64,000 nt of DNA from JACVRW01 sp963803085 (GTDB lineage Bacteria; Actinomycetota; Thermoleophilia; Solirubrobacterales; Thermoleophilaceae), in assembly GCA_963803085.1 (NCBI GenBank), contig CAWDLE010000017.1:233282-297281 (forward strand), in the 5' to 3' direction. The translations under genes were made by a program, and so were the position numbers. This document shows, in pieces, positions 31,756 through 40,819 of this stretch. Each line of letters starts with the position of its first letter. Position 1 is the first letter of the stretch. The notes below the pieces were generated by a model. That model was not told the DNA's origin and did not search any database. It saw only the letters and a list, made by a program, of their open reading frames with translations.

Positions 31756-33131
31756 CCGAGTTCGACACGCTCGGCAAGGCCCGCGACGACGTCGAGCGGC
31801 GCTCCGCCGGCCGCGGCTGGCGGCCGGGTCTGCGCGAGGGCGCGATCTTCAACCGCGACGTGATCCACGAGATCCAGCGCGCCGCGCGCGAGGGGATCTA
31901 CGACATCCGCGGCTTCGGCGCCAAGCGCCCGGTGCCGCACTTCGACGACCTGCTCTTCCTCGGCGCCAGCATGTCGCGCTACCCGCTCGAGGGCTACCGC
32001 GAGCGCTGCGACACGGACGTCACGCTCGGCGCCCGCCACGCCAAGAAGCCGCTGCATCTCGACATCCCGATCACGATCGCGGGGATGAGCTTCGGGGCGC
32101 TGTCGGGGCCCGCGAAGGAGGCGCTCGGGCGGGGCGCTTCGGCGGTCGGCACATCCACCACCACCGGCGACGGCGGCATGACGCCCGAGGAGCGCGAGGC
32201 GTCGAAGATGCTCGTGTACCAGCTGCTGCCGTCGCGCTACGGGATGAACCCGGACGATCTGCGCCGCGCGGACGCGATCGAGATCGTGGTCGGCCAGGGC
32301 GCGAAGCCGGGCGGCGGCGGCATGCTGCTCGGCCAGAAGATCTCCGACCGCGTGGCCGAGATGCGCGACCTGCCGAAGGGGATCGACCAGCGCAGCGCCT
32401 GCCGCCATCCCGACTGGACCGGACCGGACGACCTCGAAATCAAGATCGGCGAGCTGCGCGAGATCACGGACTGGGAGAAGCCGATCTACATCAAGGTCGG
32501 CGCGACGCGGCCGTACTTCGACACCGCCCTGGCGGTGAAGGCCGGCGCCGACGTGGTCGTGCTCGACGGCATGCAGGGCGGCACCGCCGCCACACAGGAG
32601 GTGTTCATCGAGCACGCCGGCATCCCGACGCTCGCCGCGATCCGCCCCGCCGTGGACGCGCTCCAGGACCTCGGCGTGCACCGCGAGGTGCAGCTGATCG
32701 TCTCCGGGGGAATCCGCAACGGCGCCGATGTGGCGAAGGCACTCGCCCTCGGCGCCGACGCGGTCTCGATCGGCGTGGCCGCGCTGATCGCGCTCGGCGA
32801 CAACTCGCCGGAGCTGGAGGAGGGCTACGAGGACCTCGGCACCTCCGCCGGCTTCTACGACGACTGGCACGAGGGCAAGGATCCGGCCGGCATCTCGACC
32901 CAGGACGAGGAGCTCGCGGCGCGCTTCGACCCGGAGCTCGGCGGCCGCCGCCTCGCGAACTACCTGCGCACGATGACGCTCGAGGCCCAGACGCTCGCGC
33001 GCGCGTGCGGGAAGTCCCACCTCCACAACCTCGAGCCGGAGGACGTGGTGGCGCTGACCGTCGAGGCCGCGGCGATGGCGCGCGTGCCGCTGGCGGGAAC
33101 GGGCTGGGTGCCGGGAACCCCGGCGGGATGA
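31752..33131 (+). CDS. mgsC: FMN-binding glutamate-synthase-like subunit, GlxD/MgsC type, lacking iron-sulfur cysteines
   Basis: A 459-residue TIM-barrel protein of the GltS family FMN domain: DIPITIAGMSFGALSGPAKEALGRGAS, GQGAKPGGGGMLLGQKIS, YIKVGATRPYFDTALAVKAGADVVVLDGMQGGTAA, and VSGGIRNGADVAKALALGADAVSIG (phosphate site). Where the second-locus homologue has C-x2-C-x4-C, this protein has Y369, W372 and D377, so the usual Fe-S ligands are absent. TTG 31752, inside a palindrome, is the only start ahead of the conserved region that I find; no ribosome site precedes it. The last glxBCD-type gene before soxD. Confidence 0.85.
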   Translation: MTEFDTLGKARDDVERRSAGRGWRPGLREGAIFNRDVIHEIQRAAREGIYDIRGFGAKRPVPHFDDLLFLGASMSRYPLEGYRERCDTDVTLGARHAKKPLHLDIPITIAGMSFGALSGPAKEALGRGASAVGTSTTTGDGGMTPEEREASKMLVYQLLPSRYGMNPDDLRRADAIEIVVGQGAKPGGGGMLLGQKISDRVAEMRDLPKGIDQRSACRHPDWTGPDDLEIKIGELREITDWEKPIYIKVGATRPYFDTALAVKAGADVVVLDGMQGGTAATQEVFIEHAGIPTLAAIRPAVDALQDLGVHREVQLIVSGGIRNGADVAKALALGADAVSIGVAALIALGDNSPELEEGYEDLGTSAGFYDDWHEGKDPAGISTQDEELAARFDPELGGRRLANYLRTMTLEAQTLARACGKSHLHNLEPEDVVALTVEAAAMARVPLAGTGWVPGTPAG

Positions 33132-33160
33132 CCCAACACGTCCGGTTGATCGTTTAGACC

Positions 33161-33173
33161 AATTTGTATACGG
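33161..33173. promoter_or_regulatory. AT-rich motif AATTTGTATACGG upstream of soxD
   Basis: Lies 25 bases before the soxD ATG, in a 66-base gap. Its first twelve positions match, on the opposite strand and with one mismatch, a motif upstream of the second glutamine-synthetase locus (57228-57239). GTATAC is palindromic and resembles cores bound by GntR-family proteins, and a GntR/UTRA gene closes this operon. It could equally be part of a -10 region (TATACG). Confidence 0.4.
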
Positions 33174-33197
33174 TGGCCCTGCGCCCTCCGTCGATTC

Positions 33198-33536
33198 ATG
33201 TCCTACGTACTCATCTGTCCAAACTGCGGCCCACGCGAAGTCACCGACTTCGGTTACGGCGGCGAACTGAACCCCCGCCCGCGGGAGGCGCCATCGCTCC
33301 GCGAGCTCAGTGAGTACAACTATTTCCGCAGGAACGTTGCGGGCGTGCAACGGGAGTGGTGGAACCATCGCTCCGGCTGCGGCGACTGGTTCGTAGCCGA
33401 GCGCGACACGCGCACGAACGAGGTCATCTTCACCGCGCTGCCGCACGAGGTGTTCGGCGAGGGCGCCACCGGCACCGCCGGTGCGGCCGCGGGCGGTGCC
33501 GACGGCGGCGGCGCGGCCGGCGGTCACGGCGTATGA
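33198..33536 (+). CDS. soxD: Sarcosine oxidase delta-subunit family protein (SoxD/MgdB)
   Basis: A 112-residue zinc-binding subunit of heterotetrameric sarcosine oxidase or N-methylglutamate dehydrogenase. MSYVLICPNCGPREVTDFGYGGE gives the first cysteine pair (C7, C10), HRSGCGDWFVAERDT the distal His/Cys ligands. A Gly/Ala-rich tail (GATGTAGAAAGGADGGG) of about 25 residues is unusual. The stop overlaps the soxA ATG (ATGA). It is outside the tandem duplication, so the locus has only one soxD for two soxABG sets. Confidence 0.9.
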   Translation: MSYVLICPNCGPREVTDFGYGGELNPRPREAPSLRELSEYNYFRRNVAGVQREWWNHRSGCGDWFVAERDTRTNEVIFTALPHEVFGEGATGTAGAAAGGADGGGAAGGHGV

Positions 33537-36398
33537 GCCGCCTCCCCGAGCAGCGCGGCGAGCGCATCGAGCGCGACAGCGAGCTCACCTTCACGTTCGA
33601 CGGGAAGAACGTGGCGGCCCTCGAGGGCGACACGATCGGCTCGGCGCTGTTCGCGTCCGGCCAGCGCACCTTCTCGCGCAGCTTCAAGTACCACCGCCCG
33701 CGCGGCCTCCTCTGCTGCGCCGGCCAGTGCCCCAACTGCCTCGTCCAGGTGGACGGCGCGCCCGGCGTGCGCGCCTGCACCGAGCCGGTGCGCGAGGGGA
33801 TGAAGGTGGAGCACATGAACGCGTCGCCGTCGCTCGGCTTCGACGTGATGCGCACCACCGATTTCCTCGGTGGCCCATTCACCCCGCCCGGCTTCTACTA
33901 CAAGACCTTCATCCGGCCGAGGCGCTTCTGGCCGCTCTACGAGAAGGTGCTGCGCCACGCGGCCGGGCTCGGGAAGCTGCGCAAGTCGCAGCCGGAGCGC
34001 GAGTGGCGGACGGAGTACCGGCGTCGCCACACGGACATCCTCGTGATCGGCGGCGGCGCGGCCGGGCTGAACGCGGCCGCCGCCGCGGCCGAGCTGGGCG
34101 CCGACGTCGTGCTCGCCGACGAGGGCCCCGAGCCGGGCGGCCGCCTGCTCGCCGAGGGCGGGGTGGAGTACGCGCGCGAGCTGGTCGAGCGGGCCCGCGC
34201 AGCCGGGGTCGAGATCCTCGACAACGCCCCGCGCTCGGCACCTTCGACGGCCTCGTGCCGGTCTGGCAGGGCGACACGCTCCACCAGGTCCGCGCCAAGC
34301 GCCAGATCCACGCCACCGGCGCGATCGAGCAGCCGCTGCTCTTCCCCGGCAACGACCTTCCCGGCGTGATGCTCTCGGGCGGCGCGCGCCGCCTCATCTC
34401 GATGTACGCGCTCCAGCCGGGCGCGCGCGCGGTGGTGGCAACGGTCGACGACCGCGGGCTCCACGCCGCGCTCGCGCTGATCGACGCCGGGGTCGAGCTG
34501 GCCTGCGTGGCGGACCTGCGGGAGAACGGCAGCGCCGGGCCGAAGGGCGCGCTCAAGCGCCTCGGCGTTGAGGTGCTGAACGGCGCGACGGTGCTCGAGG
34601 CGACGGGGCGCGGACACGTGTCGAGCGTGGTGATCGGCCCGCCGGGATCGAACGCCAGCGAGCGCAGCTTCGGAGTGGATCTCCTGGTGGTGTCGGGCGG
34701 CAGCGCGCCCGCCACCTCGCTGGCGGCGCAGGCCGGCGCGAAGACCTCGTACGACGAGGAGCGCGGCTACTTCGACGTCGCGCACGTGCCCGAGCACGTC
34801 CACGTGGCCGGCCAGCTCACGGGCCATAGCGAGCTCGAGGCGGCGGAGCTTTCGGGACTCGGTGGCCGGCGCCGAGGCGGCTCACGCGCTCGGATTCGGC
34901 GACGCGGGCTCGCGCGCCCGGGCCGCGAAGGAACGCGAGCACGCTCGACCGCCCGGAGGCCTGGCCGACCGGCGTCGCCGTGCCGCCGCCGGTCATGAGC
35001 GAGCGCGGCGGCAAGTGCTTCGCCTGCCTCTGCGAGGACGTGACCGCGAAGGACATCCACCTGTCGGTCGAGGAGGGCTACGACTCGATCGAGCTCTCCA
35101 AGCGCTACACGACCACCACGATGGGCCCGTGCCAGGGCCGCATGTGCCAGCTGCCCGCCGTGCGGCTGATGGCGAAGGAGACCGGCACGAGCATGGCCGA
35201 CGTGGGCACCACGACCCCGCGCCCGCCCTGGCACGCGGTGCCGATGGGCGCGCTCGCCGGGCGGCCCTTCGAGCCGGCGAAGCGCTCCTCGATCCACGCG
35301 CGCCACCGCGAGCTGGGCGCCAACGTGATGTGGGCGGGCGACTGGCGCCGCGCCTACGACTACGGCGACCCGAAGGCCGAGGCCATGGCCGTGCACAAGG
35401 CGGCCGGGCTGATCGACGTGTCCACGCTCGGCAAGCTGATCGTGCGCGGCCCGGACGCGGGCGAGTTCCTCGACCGCCTCTACCCGAACCGCTTCTCCAA
35501 CCTCAAGCCCGGCCGCATCCGCTACGGCGTGATCACGAGCGACTCCGGGCGCGTGATGGACGACGGCACCATCTGCCGCCTCGACGACGAAGCTTCTACG
35601 TGACCACCACGTCGAGCGGCGCCGGCGCGATCTTCGACTGGTTCACCTGGTGGCTCGCCGACTGGCGCCTCGACGTGCAGCTCACGGACGTGACGCAGGG
35701 CCTCTCCGCCGTGAACCTCGCGGGCCCGCGCGCGCGGGAGATCATGGGCAAGGTCACCGAGCTCGACTGCTCGGCCGAGGGCTTCACGTACCTCGACGGC
35801 AAGCAGGCCGAGGTGGCGGGCGTGCCGTCCCTGATCCTGAGGATCGGCTTCGTGGGCGAGGTGGGCTACGAGATCCACTGCCCGTCCGCGCAGGGCGAGC
35901 ACCTGTGGGACGCGCTGATGGACGCCGGCAAGAGAGTTCGGCGTGAAGCCGTTCGGACTCGAGCCCCAGCGCCTGCTGCGCCTCCAGAAGATGCACATCC
36001 TCGTGGGCCAGGACACCGACTCCGAGTCCACGCCGTTCGGCGCCGCGATGCCGTGGATCGTGAAGCTCGACAAGGAGCAGGACTTCATCGGCAAGTGGGC
36101 GCTCCAGCACTTCGAGAACGAGGAGCTCGAGACCTCTCTGGTCGGCTTCACGCTCGAGAACGGGCACGTGCCGACCGAGGGCGCGGTCGTGATGCCGGAG
36201 AACGGCGGGCCGATGGGCCAGGTCACGAGCGCGCGCTACTCGCAGCAGCTCGGCCGGGTGATCGGGATGGCGTGGGTGCCGGCCGCGCTGGCGAAGGACG
36301 GCGCGCGCATCACGATCTCGGACGAGAACAAGCGGATCGAGGGCGAGGTCCAGACGAGGCCCTTCTACGACCCCGACGGGGAGATCCTGCGCTCGTGA
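33533..36398 (+). pseudogene. soxA: Sarcosine oxidase alpha-subunit-like gene (SoxA/MgdC), copy 1, five frameshifts
   Basis: Same order of domains as the intact copy 2: ferredoxin-like CCAGQCPNCLVQVDG, FAD/NAD Rossmann ILVIGGGAAGLNAAAAAAELG, a Cys cluster (CFACLCEDV...GPCQGRMC) and a C-terminal GcvT-like folate-binding domain. The frame changes near 34231, 34855, 34945, 35592 and 35935, each explained by gaining or losing one base relative to copy 2. Either long-read indels that polishing could not fix inside a repeat, or real decay of a redundant copy. As written it cannot make the protein. Confidence 0.85.
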
Positions 36399-37085
36399 GC
36401 CCGACCTACCTCTCGCCCGGGACGGGTGCGGTCGCGAAGAGCCCGATGGAGCCCGGCACGGTGGCCGCGGGCGCGACCATCGAGCTGCGCGACGGCTGGA
36501 ACGTGGCCACCGCGTTCCCCGACGAGGAGCGCTCGCTCGCGGCGGTCGGCTTCGCCGACGTCTCGCACATCGGCAAGCTCGAGATCCAGGGCGACATCTC
36601 GGCCATCACGGGTCACGAGCTCGAGCTCGGCCGCGCACTCCGTGCCGATGGCGCCTGGTGGTGCCCGTACTCGGCGGAGCGGGCGGTCGTCCTGTGCTCG
36701 CCGAACAGACACCGCGGCGCTCCGCGACCGCCTCCTCGCGTCCGCCGCGGGCGCCAACGGCCTCGCGAGCGTAATCGACACCACCACCTCGCAGGGAGCA
36801 ATGGCCATTGTTGGTCCTCTCGCCCGTGAGACCTTCGCCCGCTTCACGGCGATCGACCTGCGCCCGCAGATCACGCCGGCGCTCGCCTTCCGCCCCGGCT
36901 CGGTGGCCCGCACCGGCGGCGCGATCCTCTGCGAGGCGCCCGACCGCTACCTGATGCTCTTCGGCGCGGCGCTCGGGCAGTACGTGTGGACGCTGGTCGC
37001 GGACGCCGCCGGCCACCTCGGCGGCGGCCCGGTCGGCGTGGATGCACTGGAGCCGCTCGATCCACCGGAGGCGCCGGATGCTTGA
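36395..37085 (+). pseudogene. soxG: Sarcosine oxidase gamma-subunit-like gene (SoxG/MgdD), copy 1, one frameshift
   Basis: GTG 36395 overlaps the soxA stop (GTGA). It reads SPMEPGTVAAGATIELRDGWNVATAFPDEERSLAAVGFADVSH to CSPN, then shifts near 36707 (extra base in GAACAGACACC relative to GAAAGACACC in copy 2) and continues TAALRDRLLASAAGANGL to the stop at 37085. Corrected length about 229 residues. The gamma subunit is a GcvT-like small fold that helps hold the folate site. Confidence 0.8.
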
Positions 37086-38294
37086 CATCTTCAGGCGCCG
37101 CCGGATGTGGCGCTCTCGCCCCGAGCTCAAGGACTCCTACGACGTCGTGATCATCGGCGGCGGCTCCCACGGCCTCGCCACCGCCTACTACCTCGCGCGT
37201 GACCACGGCGTAACGAACGTCGCAGTTCTCGAAAAGAACTACATCGGATCAGGCGCGGCCGGCCGCAACACCACGATCCTGCGCTCGAACTACAAGACCC
37301 CCGAGGGCGCCCGCTTCTACGACGCGAGCGTGAAGCTCTACGAGGGACTGAGCAAGGAGCTCAACTTCAACCTGCTCTTCTCGCAGAACGGCCACCTCAC
37401 GCTCGCCCACTCGGACCGCGCGATGTTCGTCATGGCGAACCGCGCCGAGGTGAACCGCCTCCACAACATCGACTCGCGCCTGATCTACCCCGACGAGATC
37501 AAGAAGCTCGCGCCGGCGATGCAGGTGGACAACCCGGACGCGGTCTATCCGATCCAGGGCGCGCTCTACCACCCGCCGGGCGGGGTGATCCGCCACGACG
37601 CGGTGGTCTGGGGACTCGCGCGCGGCGCCGACAAGGGCGGCGCCGAGATCCACCCGTACACCGAGGTCACCGGGATCAACCGCTCGAACGGCAAGGTCAC
37701 CGGCGTGCGCACGAACCGCGGCGAGATCAACACGCCCGTCGTCCTCAACTGCACCGCGGGCTGGTCTCGCTGATCTCCGACATGGCGGGCGTGGACATGC
37801 CGATCACCACCCACATCCTGCAGGCGCTCGTGACCGAGCCGATGAAGCCGCTGCTGGACGTGGTGATCGTGTCGTCGCAGATGCACGTGTACATCTCGCA
37901 GACCGACCGCGGCGAGTTCCTCATGGGGGCGGAGATCGAGCCGTGGACCACGTACCGAATGCAGGGGACGCTGAACTTCCTGCAGGAGGTGTCGCGGCAC
38001 TCGCTCGAGCTGTTCCCGCAGCTGGAGCGCGCGCGGGTGCTGCGGAGCTGGGCCGGGCTGTGCGACCTGTCGCCCGACTACTCGCCGATCCTCGGCAAGA
38101 CCGAGGTCGAGGGCTTCCACGTGAGCTCCGGGTGGGGGACGTATGGGTTCAAGGCGGCGCCGATCGTCGGCAAGACCCTGGCGGAGCTGGCCGCAACCGG
38201 AAAGACTCCCGAATTGATAGAGCCGTTCAAGCTGGAGCGGTTCTATGAGGACAAGCTCGTATCCGAGCTCGCCGCGGCTGCGGTGAGCCACTGA
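37078..38294 (+). pseudogene. soxB: Sarcosine oxidase beta-subunit-like gene (SoxB/MgdA), copy 1, one frameshift
   Basis: An FAD-dependent amine oxidoreductase: DVVIIGGGSHGLATAYYLARDHG (dinucleotide fold), EKNYIGSGAAGRNTTILRSNY (covalent-flavin region of the family) and the C-terminal PDYSPILGKTEVEGFHVSSGWGTYGFKAAPIVGKTLAELAA. The frame breaks near 37766 (GGCTGGTCTCGCTG, one base short compared with copy 2). Corrected length about 405 residues. It differs from copy 2 in only a few residues, e.g. RSRPEL versus RPRPDL. Confidence 0.85.
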
Positions 38295-38313
38295 CTCGCA
38301 TGGAGGAGCACGC

Positions 38314-39992
38314 ATGAAAAGCAGTCTCGAGATCGCACAGGAAGCAGAGCTCCTCCCGATCGAGACCATCGCCGAACGCACCGGGCTGACGCCGGACGAG
38401 TTCGAGCCGTACGGGCGCTTCAAGGCGAAGATCTCGCTGGACGTGATCGAGCGCCTGGCGGACCGGCCGAACGGCAAGATCGTCTGCGTGGCCGGCGTCA
38501 CGCCGACCAAGGCGGGCGAGGGCAAGACGACCACCGCGGTCTCGCTCACCCAGGGCCTCGGCAAGATCGGCAAGAACCCGGTGCTCTGCCTGCGCGAGCC
38601 CTCCCTCGGGCCGGTCTTCGGCATCAAGGGCGGTGCCGCCGGCGGCGGGCTGACCCAGGTGGTGCCGATGGAGGACCTGAACCTTCATTTCACGGGCGAC
38701 ATCCACGCGATCGGCGCGGCCAACAACCTGCTCGCCGCGCTGCTGGACGCCTCGATCCTGCACGGCAACCCGCACAAGATCGACGCGCTGCGCGTGGGCT
38801 GGAAGCGGGCGCTCGACATGAACGACCGCGCGCTGCGCCAGGTGGCGCTCGGCCTCGGCGGCCGCGCGAACGGCTACCCGCGCGAGAGCGGCTTCGACAT
38901 CACGGCGGCCTCCGAGGTGATGGCGATCCTGGCGGTGGCGCGCGACCTGCACGACCTGCGCGCGCGCCTCGGCGCGATCACGGTGGCGTACTCGTACGAC
39001 GGCGGCAAGCCGGTCACGGCCGAGGACCTCGGCGCGGCGGGCGCGATGACGGTGCTGCTGAAGGACGCGATCAAGCCGAACCTGATCCAGACGCTCGAGG
39101 GCCAGCCCTGCCTGATGCACGCGGGGCCGTTCGCGAACATCGCGCACGGCAACTCGTCTTTGGTTGCCGACCTGATCGGCCAGAAGCTCGGCGAGTACGT
39201 GATCACCGAGTCCGGCTTTGGTTCCGACATGGGGATGGAGAAGTTCTTCGACATCGTGTGTCGCAAGGGCGGGATCGCGCCGTCGGCGGTCGTGCTGGTG
39301 GCGACGGTGCGCGCGCTGAAGCACCACGGCGGGCTGGAGGACGACCCGCGCGCGGACTCGGGCGAGGCACTCGCCGCGGTCGAGAAGGGCGCGGCGAACC
39401 TGGTGCGCCACCTCGGGATCGTGAAGACGTTCGGGCTGCCGTGCGTGGTCGCGGTGAACCGCCGGCCGGGCGACACCGACGAGGAGGTCGCGCTGGTGAG
39501 GAAGCTGGCGCTGGACGCGGGCGCGTTCGGCGCCGAGGTGAACGACGGGTTCGCGCGCGGGGGAGAGGGAGCCGCCGAACTGGCCCAGGCGGTGGCCGAC
39601 GCGTGCGAGCAGCCGAACACCTTCGGCTTCAGCTACGAGGACGACGACACGATCGAGACGAAGATCGAGAAGGTCGCGAAGAAGGTGTACGGGGCGAAGG
39701 ACGTCGTCTTTTACCTGGACGCGCAGAAGAAGATCAAGCAGTTCAACGACGACGGGCTCGACAAGCTGCCGATCTGCATGGCGAAGACGCACCTCAGTTT
39801 GTCGTCCGACCCGTTGCTGCTGAACGCGCCGGAGGACTTCACGCTCCCGGTCCGCGACATCCGCGCCTACACGGGGCCGGCTGGCTGGTGCCGCTGTGCG
39901 GAGACATCCAGCAGATGCCGGGGCTGGGGAAGGCACCGGCGGCGCTGAACGTGGACATCGACGCGGAGGGGCGCACGGTCGGGCTCTTCTAG
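38314..39992 (+). pseudogene. fhs: Formate-tetrahydrofolate ligase, copy 1, frameshift near the 3' end
   Basis: ATP-dependent synthesis of 10-formyl-tetrahydrofolate from formate (reversible). The body is intact to about residue 522: P-loop TPTKAGEGKTTTAVSLTQGLGK, EPSLGPVFGIKGGAAGGG, LTGDIHAI-like FTGDIHAIGAANNLL. Near 39882 a base is missing (TACACGGGGCCGG versus TACACCGGTGCCGG), so the last 38 residues (AGWLVPLCGDIQQMPGLGKAPAAL...) read in another frame. It would serve to link C1 units from the Sox-type enzyme with formate. GGAGGAG precedes the ATG. Confidence 0.85.
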
Positions 39993-40010
39993 CCGTAGGA
40001 TCGGATTCAC

Positions 40011-40819
40011 ATGGCGACCCCGGGTCAGTCCGCCGCTGCTTCCCAGAGTGAAGGAAAGCCCTCGCTGGTCGACATCGCGGAGGAGGCGCTGCGGTCGTGG
40101 CTGGCGACGGGGCGGCACCGCCCGGGCGAGCGGCTCCCTCCCGAGCAGGAACTCTCGGCGCAGCTCGGAATCTCGCGCGGCACGCTGCGCACGGCGCTGC
40201 AGCGCCTGGAGGACACGGGCGAGATCGTGCGCCGGCAGGGGAGCGGGACGTACGTAGGCCGAGCGGCATCGACCTCGCTGGACGAGGGCCTGGAGAAGCT
40301 CGTGTAGCTACTAGCGAGCTAGCCGAGCAGCGCGGCGTGAAGCTCGAGGTAGGCGACCTGTCAGTGGAGGAGCGCGGGCTCTCCGCGGAGACCGCCGAAC
40401 TCTTCGGCGTGGCCGCCGACACGCCGGCAACCCACATCACCCGCGTGCTGTTGATGGACGGCGAACCCGGCGCCTGGATGCGCGACCGAGTGCACCCCGA
40501 CATAGAGCTCCCAGCACCACCCCGAATCAAGGCAATGCTGGAGAAGGGCCAGATGGTGCTGGACGTCCTGCTGAAGCAGGGCGTCCCGGTGGCCTACACC
40601 CGAGCCCACATCACAGCGCGCGTGGTGAGCAAGCGCGACCGAATCGGAAAAGCCCTCGACATAGACGACACACTGGCCGCCCTAGAAATCGACCACGTGA
40701 CCTGCACGGCCGAAGGCGCCCCGGTGGAGCACAGCACCGACATCTTCCTGCCGAGCAGCCTGGACCTGCACGTGATGCGGTGGCTGCAGGACGTGCCGCC
40801 GGTGCCGGCCGGCGTATGA
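40011..40819 (+). pseudogene. GntR-family regulator with UTRA domain, copy 1, frameshifted
   Basis: N-terminal winged helix: LRSWLATGRHRPGERLPPEQELSAQLGISRGTLRTALQRLEDTGEIVRRQGSGTYVG; the C-terminal UTRA ligand domain includes THITRVLLMDGEPGAWMRD and VAYTRAHITARVVSKRDRIGKALDI. Two inserted T bases near 40305-40313 (GTGTAGCTACTAGCG versus GTGAGCTACAGCG) create a TAG stop between the domains. Its last codons run into the second soxA (ATGA overlap) because the duplication junction lies here. Probably regulates the operon. Confidence 0.8.

Larger units (their letters stand above)
33531..40812. repeat. Tandem duplication, unit 1 (soxA-soxG-soxB-fhs-gntR)
   Basis: A block of about 7.28 kb starting at the soxA ATG and ending inside the last codons of the gntR gene is repeated directly at 40814-48095. 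The soxA starts are 7283 bases apart and the fhs starts 7284. The junction falls where GntR1 ends ...PPVPAGV and continues into the second soxA, with GGCGTATGAGCC common to both edges. The copies differ by scattered, mostly silent substitutions, so the event is not very recent. Unit 1 carries at least nine frameshifts. Confidence 0.9.

Noticed and set aside
34231..35940. Programmed frameshifting in soxA1
   Set aside because: Five shifts in one gene, none in the intact copy 2 at the same sites, and no slippery heptamer with a downstream structure; indel errors or decay explain this better.
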